Below, piece by piece: positions 18,601 to 27,195 of a stretch of 64,000 nt of DNA. The position numbers and the translations under genes are program-made. The stretch comes from Chryseobacterium takakiae (GTDB lineage: Bacteria > Bacteroidota > Bacteroidia > Flavobacteriales > Weeksellaceae), in NCBI RefSeq assembly GCF_900129385.1, contig NZ_FQVO01000015.1, forward strand, positions 19,288 through 83,287, in the 5' to 3' direction. Numbering within the stretch: the stretch's first letter is position 1; the number at the start of each line of letters is the position of its first letter. The notes under the pieces were generated by a model. That model did no database searches. It was given only the letters and a program-made list of their open reading frames with translations, and was not told where the DNA came from.

Positions 18601-21600
18601 CTGACAGGAGCTGTCGCAGAAAACACAATAACATATGGAGACTATTATCTGCCTTCACAATCTGTGGCTAAGATCAATACCTCTTATGGAATAACGACAT
18701 CCACTTATCAATATAGCCATAATGCGGCAGCGTCAGGTGCAAACTATTACATTGGCCGTTTGGTGTCGAAATCAGATCTTATTCAGGCGTATGGTGATAG
18801 CAAAAACAGTAAGCAGGAATACACCTATCAAAATAATCTTATTAAAACAATAAAAACCTGGAACAGGGATAATACTGCCTATAACCTGGATACTTTTTCT
18901 TATGACGACTTTGGAAACGTCACTCAAAAGGTTTCAGGTAACAGCATTAATTCGCAAACGATAACTTCAGGTTATGGATACGATTCTAAAGGTAGGTTTT
19001 TAATCAAACAAACCGACAATCTAAATTTAGAGACAAACACAATTTATAACGATTTGGGTCAGGTGTTAACGGAGACTGATCCATTTGGTATTACTGTTAA
19101 CAATACATATGATGCATGGGGTAAAATATTGACTTCCTCAAGCAATGTTGGAGGAACGACTTCCTACCAGTATGAAAGAGAAGACAATTACAATAGTATT
19201 TTTACTCAAAATGACCCTGATGGAGACGTTTCGAAGAAGTATATCAACGTGCTTGGACAGAATTATAAAACGTCCGTTAAAGCGTTTGCGCAGGGACAGT
19301 ATGTCTCTCGCCAGTCGCAGTTTGATGGGATAGGCCGGAAAATAAAAGAATCGGAACCGTATTTTGAAGGACAAAACGTCAGCCAGTGGAATGCCTTTGT
19401 TTACGATGATACGGTATATCCGGCAAAAATAACAGCTACCGCATTTAATGGTAAGCAAACGACGACTACCGTTTCAGGTTTAACAACTACCATTAAGGAA
19501 ATCAACGGATATGCGAGAACCACTTCCAAAACCGCCGATGCATTAGGCAATATCATTTCCACCACCGACAAAGGAGGTACAATACAATTTTCCTATAATG
19601 CTGCAGGTGAGCAAATCCAGGCTAAGTACGCTGAAAATGCAGTTACTACCAAATACGATTCCTGGGGAAGAAAAGTCGAGTTTAATGATCCTTCCAATGG
19701 TGTGTATACCTATAAATATGATCCGTTTGGCAGATTAAAACTAACCGCCAGTCCAAAAGGTATCAAAGATTTCACGTACAATGACTACGGCCAATTGGTT
19801 TCTCAATACGAATTTTCAGAAATTGATGGTGGCCAGACAACCGACAAAACGATTTTGTTCAAATATGATCCTAAAGGATTACTTACTGAAAAATCGGGAT
19901 TTGTTAAAGGAAAAGCATTCATCTCTGTTTTTAATTATGATGAAAAAGGAAGGCTTATATCATCTGTAGAAGATAGCAATGAAAGAACCTATGCTTATGA
20001 TAAAGTGCAATATGACAATAAAGGAAGGGTTGTTTCCTATATTAAATCGTTAAAATCTCCGGGCGGAGCTTCCAGCGTTGCAGTGGAAAATGTATATAGT
20101 GCCTGGAATGGAGAGCTTTATCAGATCAAAAATCAAAATTCAGGTAAAGCTTTGTGGGAGCTGAAGGAAGCCAATGCAAGAGGCCAGGTACTGAAGTCAA
20201 AACTGGGAGCAGCGGAGATCAACAATTCGTATGATGCGAATGGATACCTGACTAACATCAACCACTCATCTATTGCGCATCCGGGAATCCTGCAAATATC
20301 ATATGCATTCAATGCAATTAAGAATGAACTGGTGAGCAGAACAACCGGCGGCGATTTAAACATCACAGAATCTTTCGATTACGATGATAACAACCGGCTT
20401 GTTAACTGGACAGATCCGGTAACAGGAATCAAGCCTTCCGCCAATAGAAATACATACGATGTCAAAGGAAGGATTCTTGAAAATGACCAGGTTGGAACGA
20501 TAAAGTTTGAAAATTCCGCTACGGTATATCAGGCAACATCGATGGAATTGAATAGCAATGGAGCGGAGAATTATAACAAGGACCTGATCCAGAAAATTGT
20601 CTACAATGAAAACAATGATCCGGTTTACATCAACGGGGAGAGAGGAGATGTTCTCTTCCAGTACGGCTTGACCGATATGAGACAAAGGGTAACTTACGGA
20701 GGGCAGGCATCATCTGATGTATTTCCTGAAAATGAAGAATGGCAGGGCAAGTTTACCAAGTACTACAATGAAGATGGAAGTTTTGAGGTAATCGTCAATA
20801 ACGAGGCCGGTGGAACAGAAAAGCATATTTTATATATCGGCGGCAATCCATATGAAGCAAATATTGTATATTTGAAAGAGTACGATAATGAAAAAGGAGC
20901 TTTCAAATTCCTGCATAAGGACTATTTGGGAAGTATTCTCGCCATAAGCGATGAAGCAGGAAACAAGCTTGAGCAAAGGCATTTTGATGGTTGGGGAAAT
21001 CTGACGCATCTACAAGTAGGAAACGGTGGTATAATTGTCGGTAAAGAAAACGTTAGAAATTTCATAGCAGAATCCGGAGGCCTACTTATTGACCGTGGAT
21101 ATACAAGCCATGAACATTTCTTCGATGTCGGGATTATCCACATGAACGGCAGATTGTACGATCCGCTGTTGAGAAGATTCCTGAATGCCGATGAAAACAT
21201 ACAGGATCCTACCAATACCCAGAACTACAATAAGTACGGGTATGTAATGAATAACCCGATGATGTACAGCGATCCTAGCGGAGAGTTCTGGGCGTGGTTT
21301 ATCGGTGCTGTAGTGGGTAGCTATTTAAGCGGAGTTCAGGCGAACAACGGAAATTTCAACCCTGTTAAATGGGATTGGGGTTCTACCTGGACTGCGGTTG
21401 TGGGAGGAGCATTTGCCGGAGCTGCTATTGGTGGTGCGATACAGAATATTAGTGTATCCGGAACCAAGTTTATCCAGAATTCTGTCGTAGGAGCAGTGGG
21501 AAGTATTTTCAATGGAGTGGCGACCGGGCAAAATGTTTTTAAAAGTGCATTAGTAGGATTATCGGGAATTAATGCGTCGTTTAGCTTGGGCAGTAATAGC

Positions 21601-22320
21601 ATTGCCTCTAATGACGGAATTAATGCTGGATATAGATATATAATTTCTCCTGAAGAAAGCTTAGGAGGCGGTTGGGAAGATCTAACAAAAAGTATATTAC
21701 TAAATTATGTACAAACTAATTTTTGTCCAAACTGTTCATATGGAACACTCCAACGAATGGCAGGACTTAAGTTTGAAGCGGCTTTTAATGCTATAATGGG
21801 ATTAGATTTAGCTTCTTTTAATTATTTGAGTAATGATCAAAAAATTGCAGGAATGTATAAAGGTAGATCAAGAGGAACTATTCCAGACGGAGTATATGAT
21901 TTAGTGCGAGACGAAGTAGAGTATAGAAAAGATAATTTTAGAATGGGACCTTTTAATATTAGAATTCCAATTCCTACAGGATTGAATACAAAAAGGTATT
22001 CTCGTGTCCAATACGCGGAAGTAAAAGCGATGGATGGGACATTATATACCAGTTCCAATCAAGGTCAATTATCTGCAATGATTACTTCTATGCATACCAA
22101 TAATGGCGTTTATAGTTATGGTGGTCAGTTTTTAATAGGAACGACGTCAGATACGGTTATTTCTCCAAGCATATATACATTGGGAGCCAGTTTTGGAAAA
22201 GGCAAAACTATCAGTATTATTCATATGACTAGCCAATATAGAATGATCTCCGGAGGTATGCAAATTAGGTTTACCCAAGGCTGGATGAGTAGCCCAACCA
22301 GTACAACTTATCTTAAATAA
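15679..22320 (+). CDS. SpvB/RHS-repeat polymorphic toxin with nuclease-like C-terminus
   Basis: 2213 residues. A signal peptide (residues ~1-25, ending TAQT) leads into an SpvB-type domain (PIALPPGVKNVTPQVSL, SGIAGYGWNIAG-like). FG-GAP/VCBS calcium repeats follow (DVDGDG ~485, DFNGDG ~563 and ~627, DINKDG ~686), then a long YD/RHS repeat shell (~1090-1780) and the core-closing motif (RLYDPLLRRFLNADE, PMMYSDPSGEFW, ~1825-1870). Beyond it comes a Gly-rich hydrophobic stretch and a ~200-residue tip. The tip has KFEAAF (~2030), IPDG (~2068) and EVKAMDG (~2113), which fits a PD-(D/E)xK nuclease active site. The tip is visibly more AT-rich than the shell, as expected for an exchangeable toxin domain. 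The immunity gene should be directly downstream. Confidence 0.88.
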   Translation: MKLYTKKKFLSSIVFLIISIMGTAQTTPLPKFHDTKGNIDVDGSGQLQFSLPIALPPGVKNVTPQVSLVYTSGASNGIAGYGWNIAGLSSISRTGKNIEKDGEMKGVQLDYSDYYIFDGQRLVLKSGEYGKDGAEYVTEKFSNTKIRSLGTIAGQTWKGPEYWEVTFADGSQAWYGALGSGDSNGRTPLEYNIVKWKDAQGNYITYNYMQSAASNVAVVSSIKWGGNEVLNKPHFNEVLFNYNSTTTRSLVEQSYVTGISFIQDKLLNSIVVKTNNSQYKKYEVIYKSDDTRYQFVDKIQEYNADNEPANPVEFTSPLNYSTHSNISSPGWPNFTNFVLSGDFSGRNTTSFITNGNPLGIGPNGYYLSYDPVISSTEFYLGTENIFTNGAAITIKDANGIVGSRQGIVSYSINGTTNDLTVKYYLVDLSKTIYGQSQANYQNALSLVSTKVIPGNLWNEDEQVFTPSPYNIHRKKTTIKRVIPYDVDGDGVQEVLIEKNIKTTDTWCYGQDLEAKSENLLPPAGTCETISFDESKYIVVKQQDDTFPFFQFNLDKSENLIFGDFNGDGIDDIAKSFLTSGTVVNGESVPVNILRAYNIKKNDQGNLALSEVYSDDYYGLSSQVQIGDFNGDGISDLFVRTNTNDHYFINLSTGKNFVKLPYFNDFIATSSYTSSQAGNYLTAKVLDINKDGKSDIVNFSTYYNISSPNAHTSIVMYVSENHGYLNGRVQFESNELVTYGNSGAYIYREVLGIRQNEFYIYSPSNTPGEGTLFPYEHYSNLRNKPIDKVKQAGFTTLIGYSNSFSATQNGYYNTVQPVQYPLMELGTVNSNVVTHLSESDNQPNVSRIKLFRYRGLVINLHNKKSVGFRQMASSSWNSKIYPTNNFVTTYIWSGTETDPLKEGVPVKEWSIRTNDESKVFPSDLSENNPQLLSFKSTTYQIDKLVNGQVMATIPAADKPKVITAILPKTSRGKDFLTGAVAENTITYGDYYLPSQSVAKINTSYGITTSTYQYSHNAAASGANYYIGRLVSKSDLIQAYGDSKNSKQEYTYQNNLIKTIKTWNRDNTAYNLDTFSYDDFGNVTQKVSGNSINSQTITSGYGYDSKGRFLIKQTDNLNLETNTIYNDLGQVLTETDPFGITVNNTYDAWGKILTSSSNVGGTTSYQYEREDNYNSIFTQNDPDGDVSKKYINVLGQNYKTSVKAFAQGQYVSRQSQFDGIGRKIKESEPYFEGQNVSQWNAFVYDDTVYPAKITATAFNGKQTTTTVSGLTTTIKEINGYARTTSKTADALGNIISTTDKGGTIQFSYNAAGEQIQAKYAENAVTTKYDSWGRKVEFNDPSNGVYTYKYDPFGRLKLTASPKGIKDFTYNDYGQLVSQYEFSEIDGGQTTDKTILFKYDPKGLLTEKSGFVKGKAFISVFNYDEKGRLISSVEDSNERTYAYDKVQYDNKGRVVSYIKSLKSPGGASSVAVENVYSAWNGELYQIKNQNSGKALWELKEANARGQVLKSKLGAAEINNSYDANGYLTNINHSSIAHPGILQISYAFNAIKNELVSRTTGGDLNITESFDYDDNNRLVNWTDPVTGIKPSANRNTYDVKGRILENDQVGTIKFENSATVYQATSMELNSNGAENYNKDLIQKIVYNENNDPVYINGERGDVLFQYGLTDMRQRVTYGGQASSDVFPENEEWQGKFTKYYNEDGSFEVIVNNEAGGTEKHILYIGGNPYEANIVYLKEYDNEKGAFKFLHKDYLGSILAISDEAGNKLEQRHFDGWGNLTHLQVGNGGIIVGKENVRNFIAESGGLLIDRGYTSHEHFFDVGIIHMNGRLYDPLLRRFLNADENIQDPTNTQNYNKYGYVMNNPMMYSDPSGEFWAWFIGAVVGSYLSGVQANNGNFNPVKWDWGSTWTAVVGGAFAGAAIGGAIQNISVSGTKFIQNSVVGAVGSIFNGVATGQNVFKSALVGLSGINASFSLGSNSIASNDGINAGYRYIISPEESLGGGWEDLTKSILLNYVQTNFCPNCSYGTLQRMAGLKFEAAFNAIMGLDLASFNYLSNDQKIAGMYKGRSRGTIPDGVYDLVRDEVEYRKDNFRMGPFNIRIPIPTGLNTKRYSRVQYAEVKAMDGTLYTSSNQGQLSAMITSMHTNNGVYSYGGQFLIGTTSDTVISPSIYTLGASFGKGKTISIIHMTSQYRMISGGMQIRFTQGWMSSPTSTTYLK

Positions 22321-22328
22321 TTTATAGC

Positions 22329-23048
22329 ATGAAGAATATATTCTTGATCCTTTTAATTTTGGAAATTAATATTATGATGGCACAAAACAGTTTTAAGGTT
22401 TTAACAAAAAAAGAAGAACAAGCAAATTATAACCTAAGAGACTTAAAATTTTACAAAATGTCTTCTTATAATGAAAGTATTGCACATTTTATTGATGAAA
22501 ACAATTTACTTGTTCAGCCGAATGTTCCGGCAGCTGAAAATTCTCTTATACTCAGTATTTCTGATTTTGATAATAATAAATTTCCTCTACTTCCAGAAAA
22601 TGATAATCCATATTACAGATATAGAGAATTTATGAGTAAAGAAGGGTTTACAATGGAGAATATGTTGAAGATGCTGGATGAGTTGAATTTCAATTATCAG
22701 CCAGAAACATTTTATACAGATGCAGAAAAATTTGTTAAAACACTTTCTTTAGATGATAAAATGAAATTTTTTATTCCTACACTGTATTTTATTGGCGAAG
22801 ATTTACACAAACTTTGCCCTAACGCAGAGTGGCAATTTAATACTTTAAACTATTTTCAGCCCTTTTCTGATGTCGGTCTCTATTATGAGAAACGGAATTT
22901 TTCTTTCTATGATTTGAATTTATTATTAGAGGAGAAATTTTTAAATAATAAGAATATATCTTTTAAACATATTTATCAAAAAGTCGAGAAGAAACTAATG
23001 AAGGATAAAGAGCTATGGTGGGATTATGGAAATGTTAAAGGAGACTAA
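22329..23048 (+). CDS. Hypothetical exported protein, first candidate immunity gene
   Basis: 239 residues beginning 8 bp after the RHS stop, with a strong terminator behind it, so it is the only gene certain to share the RHS transcript. It has a hydrophobic N-terminus (IFLILLILEINIMMAQ) that looks like a signal peptide, then a charged, mostly helical domain rich in Asn, Lys and Phe, with no motif I know. Position argues for immunity to the RHS tip. Export would be odd if the tip is a cytoplasmic nuclease, so the cognate immunity protein could instead be one of the next genes. Confidence 0.6.
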   Translation: MKNIFLILLILEINIMMAQNSFKVLTKKEEQANYNLRDLKFYKMSSYNESIAHFIDENNLLVQPNVPAAENSLILSISDFDNNKFPLLPENDNPYYRYREFMSKEGFTMENMLKMLDELNFNYQPETFYTDAEKFVKTLSLDDKMKFFIPTLYFIGEDLHKLCPNAEWQFNTLNYFQPFSDVGLYYEKRNFSFYDLNLLLEEKFLNNKNISFKHIYQKVEKKLMKDKELWWDYGNVKGD

Positions 23049-23069
23049 AAGAAATTTATTGGAATACAA

Positions 23070-23102
23070 CCAAAGCAGGAAAACTCCTGCTTTGGTTTTT
23101 TG
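23070..23102 (+). terminator. Rho-independent terminator after RHS-immunity transcript
   Basis: An 11-bp perfect stem CCAAAGCAGGA / TCCTGCTTTGG with loop AAAC is followed by TTTTTT. It ends the RHS operon after the first downstream gene. Confidence 0.85.
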
Positions 23103-23188
23103 TGAATATATAAAAATGCCTTATGCTTAAAAGTATCCCAAGCCAGATGCATTAACAGATTATTTAATGAATATTTAAAATTGAAATA

Positions 23189-23881
23189 ATGAGAAATATT
23201 TGGTTTACAATATATTCTTCTACTAAAGATGATTATAAATACATTGGATTAAATGATTATAGAACATTGCTTGAAATGTTGCTTATATCTGCAGTTCAGG
23301 ATAAAATTAATAGAGAAAAAAAAGTACAAAAGATTATGCTTGATCTGTTTCCAGATCTAGAGAATGATAAGGTGGAATATTTTAGAGAGCTTTTCTACAA
23401 AAAGAAACCTTATGATGGAATTATTAATATTTCTATTTCTACAAAAGATATAGATTGGAATCGTCTTTTAGAGCAGGAAAGGAAAGATTTTTTAATAGAA
23501 AAATGGAAAGTGCTTTTTAATAATCTATCTGATGACTATTTTGTAACGGATAAGTCTGAAGTTATCTCCTCCTTGGAAGAACTCAAAAATAAGGATTGGA
23601 AAATTATTAATTCACCATTTAAGAAAAAGCTTAAATATAATAAAGAGAGCTATTCAGTGGTAATAGATATCACAACACAAAGAGCGCAATTAGCCTTAAA
23701 GAGGATTTCAGATGAACAGTGGTTTCCACTCAGAGATTACGACGCATCCAAGATTCACACAGATGCTAATTTCAAAGAATTCGAATTAGAGGGAGATAAG
23801 TTAACACTTGTTTATAAAAATATTTTCAATACGATGTTCGAATCTCCGGCTGTGTTTGACTTAAGAGAAATTATAAAATAG
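23189..23881 (+). CDS. Hypothetical cytoplasmic protein, immunity-like
   Basis: 230 residues, no signal peptide, acidic/basic mixed, with aromatic-rich phrases such as WRKIINSPF-type KDWKIINSPFKKKLKY and DEQWFPLRDYDASKIH. No catalytic motif is visible. It sits between two terminators, so it is a separate transcription unit. Its place in the RHS tail, small size and AT-richness fit an immunity protein acquired from another toxin variant. Unlike the first downstream gene it is cytoplasmic, which would suit neutralising a nuclease. Confidence 0.55.
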   Translation: MRNIWFTIYSSTKDDYKYIGLNDYRTLLEMLLISAVQDKINREKKVQKIMLDLFPDLENDKVEYFRELFYKKKPYDGIINISISTKDIDWNRLLEQERKDFLIEKWKVLFNNLSDDYFVTDKSEVISSLEELKNKDWKIINSPFKKKLKYNKESYSVVIDITTQRAQLALKRISDEQWFPLRDYDASKIHTDANFKEFELEGDKLTLVYKNIFNTMFESPAVFDLREIIK

Positions 23882-23891
23882 AAATTTGTAG

Positions 23892-23930
23892 AACAAAGTG
23901 GGATTAATCCTCCTTTGTTTCTTATTTTGA
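23892..23930 (+). terminator. Probable terminator
   Basis: The 7-bp arms AACAAAG and CTTTGTT enclose a loop with a GGGATTAATCC inner repeat and are followed by TCTTATTTT. Confidence 0.6.
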
Positions 23931-23967
23931 AAGATCAAAATAATGTATAGTAAAAAAACTTTAAACC

Positions 23968-24558
23968 ATGAGTTGGAAAATTTATTTAGTAGTTATTACT
24001 AACGCTGTGTACTCGAATTTGGCAGAACTGCCAGAAAAAATTGGTGTCGGACATTTAAATCCGAAGAAAGAAGTATCTATAATGGAAGCTCAATACCTAG
24101 ACAAAGGAATGTCAATAGGAAAATATGAAGACAAGATCATTATTGTAAGTTCTCCGCTGGTATTTGATTTATTGGAGAAGAAAGATTCGGAGGTTAGAAA
24201 TAAATTATTTAAAATATTTCCTAAATCAGAGATTGCTGTACTAACAACAGGATATGTTAACGGTTATAGTATTATAAAAGATGGCATAACATTAAGAACC
24301 TATGTGATAGCTGACTTAAAGAGTTTTGTCAATTATGGTCAAAAATTGGCTGAAGAGATTGAAGCTTATAATGAGATCTCTAGTGATAAGGATCTAATGA
24401 ATATGATAAGGGAAGAATCGCCTGAAGATCTAGAAGCTGTCATTAATGAAAATGTAGGAGAGTCAACCGTTTTTAAATTAACAAAAAGATACTTTAATCA
24501 ACGAATCGATGAAGAAGGTTCGGCATTTGAAAATATAATCTTAACACATTATGAATAG
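23968..24558 (+). CDS. Hypothetical cytoplasmic protein, immunity-like
   Basis: 196 residues, no signal peptide. It begins MSWKIYLVVITNAVYSNLAELPEKIG and contains VLTTGYVNGYSIIKDGITLRTY. The C-terminal half is acidic, with Glu/Asp runs. No family was recognised. Its stop codon abuts the ATG of the next gene, so it is cotranscribed with that exported protein. A cytoplasmic acidic protein behind an RHS nuclease is a reasonable immunity candidate, but this is inferred from position only. Confidence 0.5.
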   Translation: MSWKIYLVVITNAVYSNLAELPEKIGVGHLNPKKEVSIMEAQYLDKGMSIGKYEDKIIIVSSPLVFDLLEKKDSEVRNKLFKIFPKSEIAVLTTGYVNGYSIIKDGITLRTYVIADLKSFVNYGQKLAEEIEAYNEISSDKDLMNMIREESPEDLEAVINENVGESTVFKLTKRYFNQRIDEEGSAFENIILTHYE

Positions 24559-25143
24559 ATGAAGAAATTAGTTAGCTCATTATTTTTTCTTAGTGCGATT
24601 TTCTTTAGCAAGGTATTTGCACAAGGGACGTTAGAATGTCCGGAGATTGAATGGAAAAACGGTAGTGCAGCAGCGAAGCTGATAATGAAAAGTGATTTTT
24701 ACTACGATGCGCTCGATGCGTGGTCTCCCTTTGGAAGTGATACTGGCAGTGATACTTACTATTTATATTGTGACTGGAGGAAAAAGAATCCTAATGAAAA
24801 TGTTCGCAAATTTCTGGATGAGGAGCTGATTAGCTTTGAATATCCAGGATTTGATATTTATTTGGATGGAAGCAATACCGAGCGATTAAAAACTATAGTA
24901 AGTACTATGCGTAATAACTATGTTGATTTGAATTATATTGACGAGATAGTAATTTCTTTGGCCTTTTCTCAATTATTTTTAGAAGGTCGGATTGAACCAG
25001 AAGTAAAAAAATGGGCTGAAGCAGCGTTCAGCAGAGAAGCTGTATTTCTTGATTTTTGGGGCGAGGGGAAAGATGACGCAAAGGAGAGAAAAGAAAGAGA
25101 ACAGAGGATGAATCAACTTTTAAATGATTTACATAAAGGCTAA
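24559..25143 (+). CDS. Hypothetical exported protein in RHS tail
   Basis: 194 residues with a clear signal peptide (LFFLSAIFFSKVFAQG). The mature part has two Cys residues, LECPEIEW near its start and YLYCDWRKK near residue 77, and ends in a very charged stretch (KDDAKERKEREQRMNQ). It starts one base after the previous stop and ends 7 bp before the ATG I use for the next gene. Function unknown; possibly a periplasmic or surface partner, or an immunity protein for an envelope-acting toxin. Confidence 0.5.
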   Translation: MKKLVSSLFFLSAIFFSKVFAQGTLECPEIEWKNGSAAAKLIMKSDFYYDALDAWSPFGSDTGSDTYYLYCDWRKKNPNENVRKFLDEELISFEYPGFDIYLDGSNTERLKTIVSTMRNNYVDLNYIDEIVISLAFSQLFLEGRIEPEVKKWAEAAFSREAVFLDFWGEGKDDAKERKEREQRMNQLLNDLHKG

Positions 25144-25150
25144 ATATAAT

Positions 25151-25735
25151 ATGAAGAATATAGCAATAATGGTATTTTCTTTTGTTCATCTTGCCTTATT
25201 CGGACAGACATCAAGTGAACAATTGAAGAAGTTGTTTCTAAATTTAGATCTAAAAGGAAACTTTCATGATGTAATAAAAGGTTCTCCCTTAGCTTTTGAA
25301 TATGGAATTAGTCGAGGCGTACCATTGCATGATGCAAATGGTAAGATCTTTTATAATGATAAGTCTAATTATTTTGCCAACTTCGCTGAAAATCCAATAA
25401 TTGAATCTAAAATTAGGTACGGGATCATTTCAATTGCGCAACAAAGTCAAGAAATTCAATCCGGTCATTTCTCTATACATGAAACAGTTTGTTTTTCTAG
25501 TGAGGATGCTATGATGAAGGAATATTATAAGTTAACCGGCTTGTTTGAGGAGTTTGCATATAGGGTGAAGACATCAATGATTCTCAAAGAGAATGATGAT
25601 ATAAAGCTTGAAGATACTGAGATTTTGATAAAAACAGAGACTGGAAAAGCAACATTGCATATCAGCTACCATTTTCCTGACGGATGGCAAGAAAGAGAGG
25701 AATATCAACTGGTGTTTATTTATAGTAATTATTGA
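25151..25735 (+). CDS. Hypothetical exported protein in RHS tail
   Basis: I place the start at the ATG at 25151, where a good signal peptide begins (MKNIAIMVFSFVHLALFGQ). An earlier in-frame ATG at 25124 would overlap the upstream gene and put charged residues ahead of it. The mature ~175 residues have a mixed strand/helix look, with YRVKTSMILKEN and a Trp-Glu-rich C-terminus. No family recognised. It appears to be third in a run with the two preceding genes. Confidence 0.5.
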   Translation: MKNIAIMVFSFVHLALFGQTSSEQLKKLFLNLDLKGNFHDVIKGSPLAFEYGISRGVPLHDANGKIFYNDKSNYFANFAENPIIESKIRYGIISIAQQSQEIQSGHFSIHETVCFSSEDAMMKEYYKLTGLFEEFAYRVKTSMILKENDDIKLEDTEILIKTETGKATLHISYHFPDGWQEREEYQLVFIYSNY

Positions 25736-25920
25736 TTGATCTAACAAATAGATGTTCACACAACTCATAAAACCGGTTCTGAAATTTCTTCCATCCTTTA
25801 CGAGAATTTTTTTGTTTCTAGGATTCTTGACCGATACCAAATAAAACTATTCTAGAACAGCATTAATTTAAAACGAAGCAGTATTTTGCCTGCACTATCT
25901 TTCTATTTAAAGATGAGTCT

Positions 25921-26373
25921 ATGAGAAATATATTAACAGCGGTGCTTGTTATTTTAAGTTTGGTAATGTGCGGCCAAAAAAATTTTAAAAAGGCACCAGC
26001 ACGAAGCAAAGAAGTAAATATGGAAACAACGGAAAATATAGAAATTGATAAACTGATTTCACAGCTACGAAATTCCATGAACTTGTATATGGAGGAAGCT
26101 TCTCCAGGATATTCTGAAAAGGATATTGATGAATGCATATTAATATTATCAGAATATTCCAAAAAGATGATTAAAACTCATTCAAAAGAAGAAGCTATGT
26201 TACTTGTAAGGAGAACGGTATTACAACTCAATACATTGAATCAGAAATGTGGCAACTCTCTGATTGAGACAGATGAAAGGGAGCGGATTGCAGGGATAAT
26301 CATTTTAGTTAGTCACAAAATGGGATATAATTCAATGGATGACGATATTACAGAAGAATGGAGAGAATGGTAA
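25921..26373 (+). CDS. Small probable lipoprotein in RHS tail
   Basis: 150 residues. The N-terminus MRNILTAVLVILSLVMCGQ ends in a lipobox-like LVMC, so it may be lipid-anchored, although Met before Cys is not ideal. The rest is helical and charged (ENIEIDKLISQLRNSMNLY and similar). It is separated from the previous gene by ~185 bp without obvious features, and followed by the 26.4 kb non-coding zone. Confidence 0.5.
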   Translation: MRNILTAVLVILSLVMCGQKNFKKAPARSKEVNMETTENIEIDKLISQLRNSMNLYMEEASPGYSEKDIDECILILSEYSKKMIKTHSKEEAMLLVRRTVLQLNTLNQKCGNSLIETDERERIAGIIILVSHKMGYNSMDDDITEEWREW

Positions 26374-26429
26374 TAATTATTTTATAACATAATAAGGAGC
26401 CTTTGGTAATGGTTTGTATTTTACTTAAT

Positions 26430-26446
26430 TGCTGAATGTTTGGTGT
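26430..26446 (+). repeat. Orphan iteron copy
   Basis: TGCTGAATGTTTGGTGT, identical to copies at 7959, 34751 and 35806. A TTAGTTATTTGAATATA half-palindrome begins 9 bp downstream, as next to the copy at 14259. Confidence 0.7.
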
Positions 26447-26726
26447 TTTTTTAATTTAGTTATTTGAATATATTGGTTATTTAATAATATATTTTAACAA
26501 AATCAGATTAAATGATCTGAGTGCCAATTCTAAATTTAGAATTAGTACATTATTCATATAGACTAATTACCGGACTGAAATAATAACATTTGTATTCGAA
26601 TATAAGGGATAAATTGATGCAAAACAAAATGTCCCATTACCACAGAACGGGTCGTATTTTCACGAATAATGTTTAAAAAATATTTAATCGCATAAAATAT
26701 TTTTTAAGTTTTTTAAAAAAATAATT

Positions 26727-26770
26727 GTATTTTTGTATCAGAAATCGTGACAATTGCAGTTGCCACGATT
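26727..26770 (+). promoter_or_regulatory. Plus-strand -7 box and 28-base hairpin
   Basis: TATTTTTG (26727-26734) is followed by the hairpin AATCGTG(A)CAA...TTG(C)CACGATT (26743-26770). A transcript starting here would begin with the hairpin and run antisense into the tiny peptide gene encoded on the minus strand just downstream. Confidence 0.4.
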
Positions 26771-26785
26771 CTGAAAACAAAGATA

Positions 26786-26893
26786 TTACACAATAAATGG
26801 TAGTATCAAAGTTGCAAGAGTTCCAATAAGTGCTAAAGTTGTTTGAAACTCTTTAAATACATAAATTTTTCTTAAGTTTTTTAAAATTTTCAT
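26786..26893 (-). CDS. 35-residue single-span membrane peptide, candidate type I toxin
   Basis: Reading minus from ATG at 26893: a basic N-terminus (MKILKNLRKIYVF) and one hydrophobic helix (TLALIGTLATLILPFIV) at the very C-terminus. This is the size and layout of type I toxin peptides. A plus-strand promoter-like box and hairpin (26727-26770) point into it from its 3' side, which would yield an antisense RNA. Two strong minus-strand promoters lie upstream at 27.15-27.23 kb. No family identified; that it is a gene is inferred from architecture only. Confidence 0.45.
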   Translation of the reverse strand: MKILKNLRKIYVFKEFQTTLALIGTLATLILPFIV

Positions 26894-27044
26894 TTTATAT
26901 GAATTTTTAATTTGAGGAATATATACACAGAGGGGTGCTTAAATCTCTGGATAGATTCAAATAATATACGGTCTATTTTCAATATGATCACGTCATGTTG
27001 AAAGCACAAAAAGTTTAAATCATAACTATTTATGGTTTTACAAA

Positions 27045-27195
27045 ATTTAAAACTACCATCAGTTTGGCGACGACGGGTAGTTTTTTTACTTATACAAAGA
27101 TACGAAATATTCCCCTTGGCTATTTTTGGCTAGCTTTGATTTTGCAAAGATAAGAAGCGTTTTCCGGGTTTGCAAAAAGGTGAAATTTTCTATTA
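27045..27195 (-). ncRNA. Candidate small RNA with terminator hairpin
   Basis: Two minus-strand promoters fit the Bacteroidetes consensus closely. One has TATCTTTG at 27202-27209 with TTTG 19 bp upstream. The other has TATCTTTG at 27145-27152 with TTTG 20 bp upstream. Downstream on the minus strand, AACTACC and GGTAGTT form a hairpin (27050-27083) with T tracts on both sides, so it could terminate either strand. The product would be a ~60-150 nt RNA, or the leader of the peptide gene at 26786-26893. Confidence 0.45.
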
